DNA from: Aquirhabdus sp.
GTDB taxonomy: Bacteria > Pseudomonadota > Gammaproteobacteria > Pseudomonadales > Moraxellaceae
DNA: 39,560 nucleotides
Direction of reading: 5' to 3'
NCBI GenBank assembly: GCA_030150135.1
Contig: JASLGO010000038.1
Span: 1-39,560 of the forward strand
Under the pieces are notes generated by a model, which saw only the letters and a program-made list of their open reading frames with translations, did no database searches and was not told where the DNA came from. The position numbers were made by a program, and so were the translations under genes. Shown here piece by piece: positions 16,454 to 25,011 of this stretch; the first letter of the stretch is position 1; each line of letters opens with the position of its first letter.

Positions 16454-17899
16454 TTAACTATCTGAATGCATTTCGATTTGCTTTTCTATGATGGAAATGA
16501 GTTGGTTGACTGCATTTTCAATGTCCATTGTCCATTCAAATGAGCAGTTAAGCCGTAGATGATTATGATGCGAATCGTGGATATTAAATAATTGGCTTGG
16601 TGCAATGCCAATATCCAAGTGAATTAAGTGTTCATAAATCTGCATACTATTGACTTGAGTTGGTAAGGTGATCCATAAGAAATAACCACTCCAGTAATGA
16701 TGAATCTCACAAGCTGTAGGCAAGTGATTGTTGAGATATTCAAAGAATATTTTCTTATTTTTTTCAAGATTTCGCCGAAGAGTGCGTAAATGTTTTTCGT
16801 AATGATGATTGGAAATAAATTCAACCAAAGCGTTTTGCATTAATGAGTTGGCTGAAATTGTACTCATGAGCTGTAAATGTTGAATATATTTTGAAAATTT
16901 CCCTGCATATACCCAGCCTATGCGAAAACTGGGGCCGAGCGTTTTAGAAAAAGAAGAGCAGTGCAGTACTAAATTCTGTTGGTCATAGTATTTCATCGAG
17001 AGTGGTTTTGCCCCGCGATAAAATAACTCTTCGTAGACATCGTCTTCGATCAGATAAATTTGATGGTCATGCAACAGTTTAGCGATTTGATATTTAATTT
17101 TTTCACTGACTGTAAAACCAATGGGGTTCTGGCAATTCAGCATAAACCAGCAGACTTTGATGGGATAGGTCTTAATCGCTTGCTCAAAAGCCTCCAGATC
17201 AAAACCTTCTTGTGGGTGCTCAGGAATCGTGACAACTTTTAAGCCTAGCCGTTCTGCAACCTGCCATGCCCCGTAAAAAATAGTCTGTTGTAAACAGATA
17301 TAGTCCCCAGGTTGAGTGATTGCCTGTAAAGAGAGATTCAGAGCATCCAGACAACCCGAAGTAATGACGATATCGTCGGGTTGTGTGGGAATCCCCTGCA
17401 TACTGTAACGTTGGGCGATGAGTTTACGTAGTTCAATGTTGCCCGGCGGTAGATTATTGTTTTGACCATAGTTGTGTTTATTACGCGTGAGTTGCCCCAT
17501 GATTTGAATCAATTTAGGTGGATTCAGTAATAAATGATTGGGAAAGGCGGATCCTAACGGCACAATATGATTGGGTTGAATCGACTTAAGATAATTAAAG
17601 ACCAAAGAGTTAATTTCAATTTTTGCGTTGAGCGCTATGACTGGCTGTGCGATGGCAGGTGATGTTTTAGCAGAAAATTCAGCGACCACTTCAGTGACAA
17701 AGAAGCCAGATTTTTCAACAGAATAAACCAGCCCTTGAGATTCTAGCTCCTGATAAGCGTTGAGGACAGTCATCAGACTTAATCCTGAACGTTGTACTTG
17801 ATCGCGTAAAGAGGGGAGTTTTTCGTGTGCTTTTAAACTGCCATCTTCAATGAGGCGTTTAATGTTATGTGCAAGCCGTTCAGATTTGTACATCGGCAT
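16454..17899 (-). CDS. MocR-type GntR regulator with aminotransferase domain
   Basis: 481-aa fusion of a GntR winged helix (1-70; LPSLRDQVQRSGLSLMTVLNAY) with a class I aminotransferase domain (about 95-475). The PLP lysine is K319 in SSFSKTLGPSFRIGW, and the PLP-ring Asp is in IEDDVYEELF (about 286-287). MocR proteins use PLP adducts of amines or amino acids as effectors; the ligand is unknown. It lies about 100 nt downstream of the bd-oxidase small-subunit gene on the same strand, but its length and gap suggest an independent transcript. Confidence 0.92.
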   Translation of the reverse strand: MPMYKSERLAHNIKRLIEDGSLKAHEKLPSLRDQVQRSGLSLMTVLNAYQELESQGLVYSVEKSGFFVTEVVAEFSAKTSPAIAQPVIALNAKIEINSLVFNYLKSIQPNHIVPLGSAFPNHLLLNPPKLIQIMGQLTRNKHNYGQNNNLPPGNIELRKLIAQRYSMQGIPTQPDDIVITSGCLDALNLSLQAITQPGDYICLQQTIFYGAWQVAERLGLKVVTIPEHPQEGFDLEAFEQAIKTYPIKVCWFMLNCQNPIGFTVSEKIKYQIAKLLHDHQIYLIEDDVYEELFYRGAKPLSMKYYDQQNLVLHCSSFSKTLGPSFRIGWVYAGKFSKYIQHLQLMSTISANSLMQNALVEFISNHHYEKHLRTLRRNLEKNKKIFFEYLNNHLPTACEIHHYWSGYFLWITLPTQVNSMQIYEHLIHLDIGIAPSQLFNIHDSHHNHLRLNCSFEWTMDIENAVNQLISIIEKQIEMHSDS

Positions 17900-17999
17900 G
17901 TGTCCACTTCAAGAGATAAAAAGGCATCTACTTCCTCTTTTGCATCATTCAAACGCACTGATAAGCGTTACTTATTCAGTGCGTTGATCTGTAACCGAT

Positions 18000-18122
18000 T
18001 TAGTACGCAAAATAAAGTAATACCCGAAACAAACCTGAGATCACTGCCAAGCCCAGAAACCCAACTAACCATAGCACAATAAACCATTGTACTGGAGTAA
18101 GTGTGATATTCAGTTTCTTCAT
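18000..18122 (-). CDS. 40-aa single-span protein of the bd oxidase operon (DUF2474/CydX-like)
   Basis: Short gene that would be missed by a length cutoff. The product starts MKKLNITLTPVQWFIVLWLV and continues as one hydrophobic helix ending LFRVLLYFAY. ATG 18122 has GAGGA about 8 nt upstream, and only 10 nt separate it from the cioB stop. Small single-span proteins in this position (CydX in E. coli; DUF2474 proteins in CIO operons) are subunits or assembly factors of bd oxidases. I assign it by position and topology, more like DUF2474 than CydX. Confidence 0.8.
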   Translation of the reverse strand: MKKLNITLTPVQWFIVLWLVGFLGLAVISGLFRVLLYFAY

Positions 18123-18132
18123 GTCTTATTCC

Positions 18133-19137
18133 TCAATGATAACCGTCATCACCAACACGTACTTTGTCTCGAAATACCCAGTACGACATGATGGTGTAGA
18201 TGATAATGATCGGAATTAAAATGAGCGCACCAACCAATGCAAACATTTGACTGGAGCGAGGTGAGGCCGCATCCCAGATCGTGACCGAAGGTGGAATGAT
18301 ATATGGGTATAAGCTAATGACGAATCCAGTGAATGCCAGAAAAACCAGTGCTAAGGTATAGACAAAAGGTTTGTGGTCTTGCTGCTTTTTACAAGCAGAA
18401 AAAATCAATGTCACAAACACCAATACGAGAATCGGCACAGGTGAGAAATAAAATAGGTTCGGCAGGGAGAACCACCGCGCCGCAATTTCTGGATGGGTCA
18501 GGGGTGTATAGATGCTCACCGCACCAAAAGTGATGAGCAGTACCCAAATGAGTTTTGGCATCAATTGGTACATTTTCTGACGTAAATCATGATCGGTTTT
18601 TAAGATCAACCAGCCACAACCTAATGCTGCATACATGGCCAGTACACCAAAACCTGTGAAGATCGAGAATGGAGTCAGCCAATCCAGTGCATGCCCTGAA
18701 AATACGCCATGAGTCGTTTGGATGCCCTGAATATAAGCACCCAGAATCATCCCTTGGAAGAAGCTGGCAGATATCGATCCCCAGATAAAAGCTTGATCCC
18801 ATAAAGGTTTAGTACGGTTGGCTTTAAACCGAAACTCAAATGCTACTCCTCTAAAAATTAACGCAATCACCATGAATATCATTGGCAAATAGAGCGCGGA
18901 AAGCACGGTGGAATAGACGAGAGGAAATGTTGCATAGAGTCCTGCACCGCCGAGTACCATCCACGTTTCGTTACCATCCCAGACCGGCGCGACGGTATTC
19001 ATCATGACATCCCGTTCCTCACTGTTCTGGATAAACGGAAACAGAATCCCAATTCCAAGATCAAAGCCATCCATGATGACGTAAATCAATACGCCCAATC
19101 CAATGATGCCCACCCAAACTAAAGAGAGATCAATCAT
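18133..19137 (-). CDS. cioB: Cytochrome bd-type (cyanide-insensitive) ubiquinol oxidase subunit II
   Basis: 334-aa inner-membrane protein, the length of CioB rather than of the longer E. coli CydB. It begins MIDLSLVWVGIIGLGVLIYV and continues MDGFDLGIGILFPF, the subunit II N-terminal signature. NTVAPVWDGNETWMVLGGAGLYATFP follows, then about seven further membrane segments. ATG 19137 is chosen over ATG 19155 because AGGAG lies 7 nt upstream of it. The start overlaps the end of cioA by 8 nt, so the two are translationally coupled. Confidence 0.95.
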   Translation of the reverse strand: MIDLSLVWVGIIGLGVLIYVIMDGFDLGIGILFPFIQNSEERDVMMNTVAPVWDGNETWMVLGGAGLYATFPLVYSTVLSALYLPMIFMVIALIFRGVAFEFRFKANRTKPLWDQAFIWGSISASFFQGMILGAYIQGIQTTHGVFSGHALDWLTPFSIFTGFGVLAMYAALGCGWLILKTDHDLRQKMYQLMPKLIWVLLITFGAVSIYTPLTHPEIAARWFSLPNLFYFSPVPILVLVFVTLIFSACKKQQDHKPFVYTLALVFLAFTGFVISLYPYIIPPSVTIWDAASPRSSQMFALVGALILIPIIIIYTIMSYWVFRDKVRVGDDGYH

Positions 19138-20575
19138 GACGTTTCTCCTGTGCATTTGTATCCGAGTCTATGCTTTCATCCACTGCACTTAATGGGCGCA
19201 TCGGAGTTTTGAAATGGCCGAGCCCAGCAGTTTCAGGATTTTGTGAATAGATAAACTCAGGGCCTTTTATTAATAATTTCAGGATGTAGTAAATGCCAGT
19301 ACCAAATACAATCGTGTACACCACCACAAAAATGATCAACGTTAATCCAACTTGATCGGCTGATACGGTGTGCGATAAACCATCTTGAGTACGCATGACA
19401 CCATAAACGATCCAAGGCTGACGTCCGACCTCAGTCGTCACCCAACCCGCCAATAACGCGATATATCCTGTTGGGCCCATCACCAGCGCAAATTTGTGAT
19501 ACCAAGATGACGTGAATAATTGATTTCGTTTTCTTAACCATAACGCGACCATGGACAAGATGACCATCAACATGCCCATGCCGACCATGACTCTGAAACT
19601 CCAGAATATAATGAGCGCATTTGGACGGCTTTCTGGGGCGAAGTCTTTTAACCCTGTGACCTTGCCAGACAGCGTGTGTGTGAGAATCATGCTACCTAAA
19701 TTTGGAATACCTACCTCGAATAGATTACGTTCATTTTTCATGTCTGGAATTGCAAATAATAGTAAAGGCATGCCCTGATCATGATTGGTTTCCCAATGTC
19801 CTTCGATTGCAGCTAGTTTTGCGGGTTGGTACTTCAGCGTATTTAAGCCGTGATGATCACCAATAAAAACTTGGGCAACGGACGTGATCAAAACCATCCA
19901 CAATCCCAAAGAGAATGATTTCTTGACCAGCTCGTTTTGGCGGCCTCTCATTAAATGCCACGCTGATGCGCCGACGACCAATAACGCTGAAGCGAGGAAA
20001 CTGGCCATTGCCATATGGGCAAAGCGATAAGGAAAAGATGGATTGAAGACGATGGCCCACCAATCTTTAGGCACAATGATCCCATTTTCTATGGCGAATC
20101 CTTGTGGTGTCTGCATCCAACTGTTGGACGATAGAATCCAAAACATGGAAATACAGGTGCCAATCGCGACCATTAACGTTGCAAAGAAATGGGCTCTCGG
20201 ACTGACGCGTCCCCAACCAAATAGCATAATCCCGAGGAAACCCGCCTCAAGGAAGAACGCACTCAAGACTTCATAGGTCAGTAAAGGTCCAGTAATGCTA
20301 CCCGCGACATGAGAGAATTCACTCCAGTTCGTGCCAAATTGGTAACTCATGACCACACCAGATACCACGCCCATACTGAACGCGACTGCAAAGATTTTGA
20401 TCCAGTATTTGAATAAATCTTTATAAATCGGATTTTGTGTCTTAAGCCAGCGCCACTCTAGCGTTGCTAAAAAACAAGCTAGACCAATTGATGTGGCAGG
20501 AAAAATAATATGAAAGGATATCGTGAACGCAAACTGGATCCTCGCAAGCTCTAAAGCTGTTAGACCAATGTTCAT
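19130..20575 (-). CDS. cioA: Cytochrome bd-type (cyanide-insensitive) ubiquinol oxidase subunit I
   Basis: 481-aa haem-bearing subunit that oxidises ubiquinol and reduces oxygen to water in the inner membrane. From ATG 20575, visible ligands are H22, H187 and M330 (equivalents of E. coli H19, H186, M393), acidic E102 and E110, and K253/E258 of the quinol site (PAKLAAIEGHW). M330 falls about 60 residues earlier than in E. coli CydA, so the Q-loop is short, the hallmark of the CIO subgroup. ATG 20575 has AGGAG 7-8 nt upstream; a TTG one codon earlier is unlikely. Such oxidases tolerate cyanide and support low-oxygen or stress respiration. Confidence 0.95.
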   Translation of the reverse strand: MNIGLTALELARIQFAFTISFHIIFPATSIGLACFLATLEWRWLKTQNPIYKDLFKYWIKIFAVAFSMGVVSGVVMSYQFGTNWSEFSHVAGSITGPLLTYEVLSAFFLEAGFLGIMLFGWGRVSPRAHFFATLMVAIGTCISMFWILSSNSWMQTPQGFAIENGIIVPKDWWAIVFNPSFPYRFAHMAMASFLASALLVVGASAWHLMRGRQNELVKKSFSLGLWMVLITSVAQVFIGDHHGLNTLKYQPAKLAAIEGHWETNHDQGMPLLLFAIPDMKNERNLFEVGIPNLGSMILTHTLSGKVTGLKDFAPESRPNALIIFWSFRVMVGMGMLMVILSMVALWLRKRNQLFTSSWYHKFALVMGPTGYIALLAGWVTTEVGRQPWIVYGVMRTQDGLSHTVSADQVGLTLIIFVVVYTIVFGTGIYYILKLLIKGPEFIYSQNPETAGLGHFKTPMRPLSAVDESIDSDTNAQEKRHD

Positions 20576-20882
20576 CAATTATCTCCTGTAAGAGTCGTTT
20601 ATTTAATCGGCGAAATTGAACTTAAAACGGATTTTCTTACATTGATCACGCAATTTACAGATATAGGACATTTAATAAAAACTATAACAGATAAAGGTTG
20701 ATGAGTAGTTTTGTGGTGATTAAAGAGAATAATTTGAATGATTGAAGTGATGCTTTAGTAAAATACTTTTATTTTCATTGCTTTATTTTGTTTTGGATTC
20801 ATAGGTTCTGTTATGGTTTTTGTCTGCGACTCTGTAGCTTTTAATCTCGTGATGTTGAAGACAAAATCATCATCATTGATGA
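20576..20882. other. Divergent intergenic region upstream of cioA
   Basis: About 300 bases between cioA (minus) and an unknown plus-strand gene. It must hold the cio promoter. I looked for an FNR/ANR box (TTGATnnnnATCAA) and found only a half match near 20643, so no regulator can be named. Confidence 0.4.
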
Positions 20883-21725
20883 ATGACTGTAAATGAGTAC
20901 AACATGTTTGAATCAGAGCAATTAAATGTGATTCCTCATCTATTGGTGGGGCATGAATGGTCTAAAGCTGTCCAGAAAAAGTTGAATCTAGACTTCATGA
21001 ACCTTGAAGCGACTTTATTAAGGGGTAAAGTACTCAGAGAGTTTTCTAAAACAAAAATAACCTATATGGCACAATCACATATCCATGCAAAAACGAGTCA
21101 TTTGGCTTACTTGTTTGCGCCATTTATTTTTTCAATACTCAATAAAACAATCTTGTTTACAACGCCTGCCACTGCAACAGTATTAAATATACTGAATAAA
21201 TACTATCTAGCTGAGCAAGTTCCACAGCGTTTAGTCGAGGGTGCTTTGGGTGCATTGAAAATGCATATTGAGTTATCTGATCCAATTGAAGATGGCAAAG
21301 ATTTTTTTTATGCAAATTTAATCAAGGCGCTTTGCCGTACAGATATTTCTACGCTGTACTTGATGACTGAATATGAGGTTGATCGGGATAAGTTAAACGT
21401 ATTGTCAGAGTTTTTGAAAGTAGAAATTTTTGTCAATTCGACTTTGGAATGGCAGCCCATTATAGATAGTCAAATGGTTGATATGCGTCAGTTACTATGT
21501 AAAAGTAAAGATGAAGTACATACCCATTTATGTACCTTATTTTCGCAAAAAAATGCTGAATTACTTACACAGTCAGACAGTTTCTTTAGCGTTCTGCAAA
21601 CTACCAATTTGATTGAAGATATGTTCTATGCGGAACATATTTACGAGAAGCTATCAGTCTATGCGGAATATATTCAAACCCATATTCAAAATGCTCAGTC
21701 AACTCAAAAGATATTGTTAAGTTAA
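20883..21725 (+). CDS. Hypothetical helical protein
   Basis: 280-aa protein of unknown family, AT-rich compared with its neighbours. It is mostly helical with no signal peptide or clear transmembrane segment; one moderately hydrophobic stretch, LAYLFAPFIFSILNKTILFTTP (about 75-96), stands out. It contains no motif I recognise. The start is uncertain: ATG 20883 lacks a clear ribosome-binding site, and an ATG at 20904 is possible. It may be an orphan acquired gene. Confidence 0.6.
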   Translation: MTVNEYNMFESEQLNVIPHLLVGHEWSKAVQKKLNLDFMNLEATLLRGKVLREFSKTKITYMAQSHIHAKTSHLAYLFAPFIFSILNKTILFTTPATATVLNILNKYYLAEQVPQRLVEGALGALKMHIELSDPIEDGKDFFYANLIKALCRTDISTLYLMTEYEVDRDKLNVLSEFLKVEIFVNSTLEWQPIIDSQMVDMRQLLCKSKDEVHTHLCTLFSQKNAELLTQSDSFFSVLQTTNLIEDMFYAEHIYEKLSVYAEYIQTHIQNAQSTQKILLS

Positions 21726-21812
21726 ATGCAGAGTTTCATAAACTACATGTCTGGTGATGCAGGCTAATAACAGTTTATGATTCGCTTTATTTTTGTTTTG
21801 CCGAGCTAATCT

Positions 21813-22439
21813 ATGCCGCATCCATCTATCCCTTGGCACGCCAATCTCTCTGCAACAACCGAAGGCCCTCGTATTGCCCTCATCCATGGTTTGCTCGCGG
21901 GTAAGCATATGGAGCGGCATTTGCTGACTTTTCTGCGTGCGGCAGGGTATGCCGATACATCGTTGTATAGCAATCATTTGAGTCCTGCCCAGATCGCTGA
22001 TGATTTGGCTGTTGCGGCAAAGGCTGGGAGGCCGATTGTGTTGATCGGCTATAGTCAGGGTGGGAGTCAGGTGTTGAAAGTCGCGAAGTTGCTGGCGAAG
22101 CGCGGTATAGAGATCGATCTAGTGATATCTCTGGCGGCAGGTGGACTGGGGCGATTTTATTTCCCGCAATGGGGCTTCAATATGCGCCGCATTCCAGCGG
22201 GGATTAAGCGCTATCTCAATTATTACGCGGCGAAAGATGTGCTCGGCACTGATTTGCTGCCGTTCCTAAATTTGGCGCGCGCTGAGTCGAAGGATACTGA
22301 TCTTGAGAATATCGGCTACCCGTTATCCGCTGGAGTCGATCACTTTAAGATCGTGACGTGTTATCCAGCTTCGCGGGTGTTGCCAGAGGTGAAGGCGTTG
22401 TTTTTGGATCGGTTGTTGGAAGAGCTTGGAGAGCTTTAA
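21813..22439 (+). CDS. Alpha/beta hydrolase-like protein
   Basis: 208-aa protein with the alpha/beta-hydrolase nucleophile elbow GYSQGG (S81) and an oxyanion-type IALIHGLLAGKH at 21-32. A histidine in AGVDHFKIVT near the C-terminus could complete the triad. It resembles short lipase/thioesterase-like proteins without a large lid. No signal peptide, so likely cytosolic. The substrate is unknown. A weak ribosome-binding site precedes ATG 21813. Confidence 0.75.
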   Translation: MPHPSIPWHANLSATTEGPRIALIHGLLAGKHMERHLLTFLRAAGYADTSLYSNHLSPAQIADDLAVAAKAGRPIVLIGYSQGGSQVLKVAKLLAKRGIEIDLVISLAAGGLGRFYFPQWGFNMRRIPAGIKRYLNYYAAKDVLGTDLLPFLNLARAESKDTDLENIGYPLSAGVDHFKIVTCYPASRVLPEVKALFLDRLLEELGEL

Positions 22440-22469
22440 GCGATTACTATGAATTAAAGAAACATAGCT

Positions 22470-22526
22470 CATTGAGCTTGTCGAAATGTGCGGTGATACG
22501 AAAACCACACTTCGACTAGCTCAGTG
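22470..22526. repeat. REP-like imperfect inverted repeat
   Basis: Arms 22470-22490 (TTGAGCTTGTCGAAATGTG core) and 22506-22526 (CACACTTCGACTAGCTCA core) match over 21 nt with three differences. 'GAGCTTGTCGAA' palindromic elements are widespread intergenic repeats in many proteobacteria. It sits between two convergent genes, where it may also stabilise 3' ends or terminate. Confidence 0.6.
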
Positions 22527-22545
22527 TTCTTGTTTGTATGTTGAA

Positions 22546-23724
22546 CTAACCCAACAAATTCTCCAATTGTCTCTCAGCCACCAAAGGCTTCCATATCTCC
22601 ACCAGCTCAGGCTTTGTCGTCAACAGTTGCTTAAATTGCTCAGCAAAGAGTTGCTGTGCCGCTTCAGGCATTAACATCAATACATCAAAAGCAGGTCGCC
22701 ACAATTGATGATGCGCAACCGCTGCGATCATACGTTGCTGGAAATCATCACTTTGCTTAATCACTAAGTTCGTCAGTTGCTGGCGTTGCGCAAGCGACAT
22801 GTATTCAATTAAAGGCAGCAATGTTGCCCATAATGAAAAAAGATCGGTATTTACCAGTACGCTGGTCAACGGAGTGACTTGGGATAGCAGGGGAGTATTA
22901 ATCAGCTTGAATTGTGTCGCAGGGGACATACAGGCAAATAATGGCAACGCGTCTTGCCACAGATCCAACCGCTGCACGGTGCAAACCAGATCATCCAACA
23001 CGGCACTACCCAGTTCGGCTTGTTCGGCAGCAATATCTCCTAACTCGCGCTTTAAGTCATCTTCCAGATGGATCATCAGTGCCAGCGCTTCTGGCCATAG
23101 CTCTTCGTGCGTTTGCAGATAGCCAATCAGCTTGTGTAGCCGCTCGGTCGGCAATAAACGAATAATGTCACTCAGCTGATGTTTGTTTTCGATAAAGAAT
23201 CCAATATGCAGCAGTGCTTCTTCGGTCGAGACATCTTGCAGGACGATTTTTAACTGTGCAGGCAGCATATAGCCGACAAAACCGCCCATGATGATGTAGT
23301 GCTTCTGCGCGAGTAATTCGGTCGCGACTGCACGTAGTTTGGCGATCGGCATGTTTTGGATAATGTCTTTTACCCGACGTGGATCGAGTTCGAGTGTGAC
23401 CTTTGCCAAGAAAGGAATGGTCATTTTGTCCGCCAATTCAACCGCACGCTGATAGGGCATTTCGCTGGCAATACGGGCGCACAGCATTGCACCAAAAATC
23501 TTTTCGCCGATCGTGGCGGTGACACCAGCAGGCAGTAATTTACTGGCGGAGGCTAATTTTTGGAACAGTTTTCGACCGTCGTTAAACAGTTTGTCTGTGG
23601 TCAGGGCGCGTACTTTGATGAGTGTGGGTAGGGGTAGGTTTTCTAGATAGTTTAATTCGGTGCTGGGTACGCCGAGCAGTTGGCTGAGTTTGACTAATTC
23701 TGCGCTGGTATCTAATTTGCTCAT
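22546..23724 (-). CDS. Hypothetical helical-repeat protein
   Basis: 392-aa protein built of repeated amphipathic helices (for example ELADKMTIPFLAKVTLELDP, SDIIRLLPTERLHKLIGYL), faintly like the superhelical MgtE N-terminal domain or other alpha-solenoids. There is no membrane segment, though GGFVGYMLP (about 168-176) is short and hydrophobic. The N-terminal ~30 residues resemble those of the 74-aa protein encoded 9 nt upstream in the same operon. Function unknown; a scaffold role would fit the fold. ATG 23724. Confidence 0.75.
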   Translation of the reverse strand: MSKLDTSAELVKLSQLLGVPSTELNYLENLPLPTLIKVRALTTDKLFNDGRKLFQKLASASKLLPAGVTATIGEKIFGAMLCARIASEMPYQRAVELADKMTIPFLAKVTLELDPRRVKDIIQNMPIAKLRAVATELLAQKHYIIMGGFVGYMLPAQLKIVLQDVSTEEALLHIGFFIENKHQLSDIIRLLPTERLHKLIGYLQTHEELWPEALALMIHLEDDLKRELGDIAAEQAELGSAVLDDLVCTVQRLDLWQDALPLFACMSPATQFKLINTPLLSQVTPLTSVLVNTDLFSLWATLLPLIEYMSLAQRQQLTNLVIKQSDDFQQRMIAAVAHHQLWRPAFDVLMLMPEAAQQLFAEQFKQLLTTKPELVEIWKPLVAERQLENLLG

Positions 23725-23733
23725 GGTTTGGTC

Positions 23734-23958
23734 TTAGCCTCGGACGATTTTTTTGACGGTGCCACGGAGAATGGCTGGAACATAGTTCAGGCCGTTTTCG
23801 ATGGCGTCGTTGAGGGTTTGGCGTTGTTTTTGTTGGGCTGCGGTGATTAAGCCATCAAGTTTTGCAAGCTCTGCTTCACTGAGCGTAGATAGGTCTGCGA
23901 GTTCTGTGGCGGGGACTTTTAGGGTGTTGGCCAGTTGTTCTAGTGCTTGATTGGGCAT
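23734..23958 (-). CDS. Small hypothetical protein paired with the helical-repeat protein
   Basis: 74-aa protein. Its N-terminal half (LEQLANTLKVPATELADLS) is similar to the start of the 392-aa protein (LVKLSQLLGVPSTELNYLE): both read as a helix, a turn (VPxTEL), and a second helix. It ends in a basic tail (GTVKKIVRG). The stop lies 9 nt before the next ATG, so the two are co-transcribed. Its 5' region overlaps copy 1 of a ~105-bp direct repeat. Function unknown. Confidence 0.7.
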   Translation of the reverse strand: MPNQALEQLANTLKVPATELADLSTLSEAELAKLDGLITAAQQKQRQTLNDAIENGLNYVPAILRGTVKKIVRG

Positions 23959-23985
23959 GAGGAAGTCTCTGCTTGGCTATTTAGT

Positions 23986-24091
23986 GGGGTAATTATTCTG
24001 CTCGATCATATCTGGTCTGGTTGATGGATGTATTGACTGATTAAAGCAACTTTTTTGACGATAGGGATAATTTTATAAAAAAAGTATACAT
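23986..24091 (+). repeat. Direct repeat, copy 1 (about 105 bp)
   Basis: Core 24004-24070 is identical at 64 of 67 positions, without gaps, to 26320-26386, with weaker similarity on both sides. Copy 1 lies 28 nt upstream of the 74-aa gene; copy 2 lies downstream of the acyl-CoA dehydrogenase gene. Together they bracket the tetR/acyl-CoA dehydrogenase pair. Confidence 0.9.
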
Positions 24092-24203
24092 GAGAGGTAT
24101 TAGTCCATTAAAAACGCCTACCTTCTTTCATCAAGAATGACACCACTTTGTGAGATAAAGCGATTCGTAGCATGAAGAATGCACTATAAGATAACGGTCA
24201 TAT

Positions 24204-24875
24204 TCAGGTTTTGGCGGTTTCGGTGGGCTTAGTGGTGAGAGAGTTATGATGTAAATTTGAGACCGCTGTGTTAACCACATCTGGACTGACTCCGAACCCG
24301 ATCAGCGTTGTTGCAAAGATATTTGCAAAAGAAGTTAAAGGGTTGGTCTCTCTAGACAGGTAACCTGCTAGCTCTAACATCATATGGCCATGGATAATGG
24401 TCCATAACTGTCTCGTGACTTGCCTCGGATGACAGTCAGTCAGATTTTGACTTTCAATTGCACGACGACTGAATTGGTGTAAAAAACGTAACGTCTCAAT
24501 GCCTTGATCTAACTCGGTGCCTGTACGTTCGTAACCACCCACGCTACGAGTGGCAAACATGACCGCATTCAAATGCGGATGTATCAGTACGAAGTCACGT
24601 GCAGCGCAAGCAGCTCCCCATAGATCGGCAATGGCATTCAAGGTCTGAGGTTGTCGATTCAGGTACTGTAAAAGCAATCGAAAACCATAATCGACAATAG
24701 ATGCCACTAGATTGGCCATGGAGCCAAACTCGGTATAGATCGTCATGCTCGATAAGCCCATTTTGGCCGTAACTTTTCTGGCAGTCACGGCCTCAGGACC
24801 ATATTCTTCGAGTAATTCAATCGCAGCCAAAGTCATCTGGTGACGGCGTTCATTTTGTTTTACGGCATTTTCCAA
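24204..24875 (-). CDS. TetR family regulator divergent from the acyl-CoA dehydrogenase gene
   Basis: 223-aa regulator with N-terminal HTH at about 30-50 (VTARKVTAKMGLSSMTIYTEFGSMANLV). The C-terminal part matches the WHG/TetR_C_13 type (WGAACAARDFVLIHPHLNAVMFA). It is divergent from the acyl-CoA dehydrogenase, and a 35-bp perfect palindromic site lies between them, so it most likely represses that gene and itself, with an acyl-CoA as plausible effector (inference). Start ATG 24875. Confidence 0.92.
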   Translation of the reverse strand: MENAVKQNERRHQMTLAAIELLEEYGPEAVTARKVTAKMGLSSMTIYTEFGSMANLVASIVDYGFRLLLQYLNRQPQTLNAIADLWGAACAARDFVLIHPHLNAVMFATRSVGGYERTGTELDQGIETLRFLHQFSRRAIESQNLTDCHPRQVTRQLWTIIHGHMMLELAGYLSRETNPLTSFANIFATTLIGFGVSPDVVNTAVSNLHHNSLTTKPTETAKT

Positions 24876-24920
24876 GCAACCGAACTCCAGCGAAAAAATT
24901 TACAGCGTGAGTAAAGCATG

Positions 24921-24955
24921 ATATAACAGTGTTATCTTAAATAACACTGTTATAT
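24921..24955. promoter_or_regulatory. Tandem palindromic operator for the TetR regulator
   Basis: ATATAACAGTGTTAT (24921-24935) and ATAACACTGTTATAT (24941-24955) are perfect inverted repeats with a 5-bp spacer. Each arm is itself a palindrome, ATAACA-N-TGTTAT, so the site could hold two repressor dimers. It lies midway between the divergent tetR and acyl-CoA dehydrogenase genes. Confidence 0.88.
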
Positions 24956-25011
24956 GTGACTGGATGCAAAGATGGCAGGTCGCCCTTTGTAAAATATAAA
25001 GGACTTTAACC

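Noticed and set aside
20641..20656. Possible FNR/ANR box upstream of cioA
   Set aside because: Only the TTGAT half is present; the second half reads CAATT instead of ATCAA.
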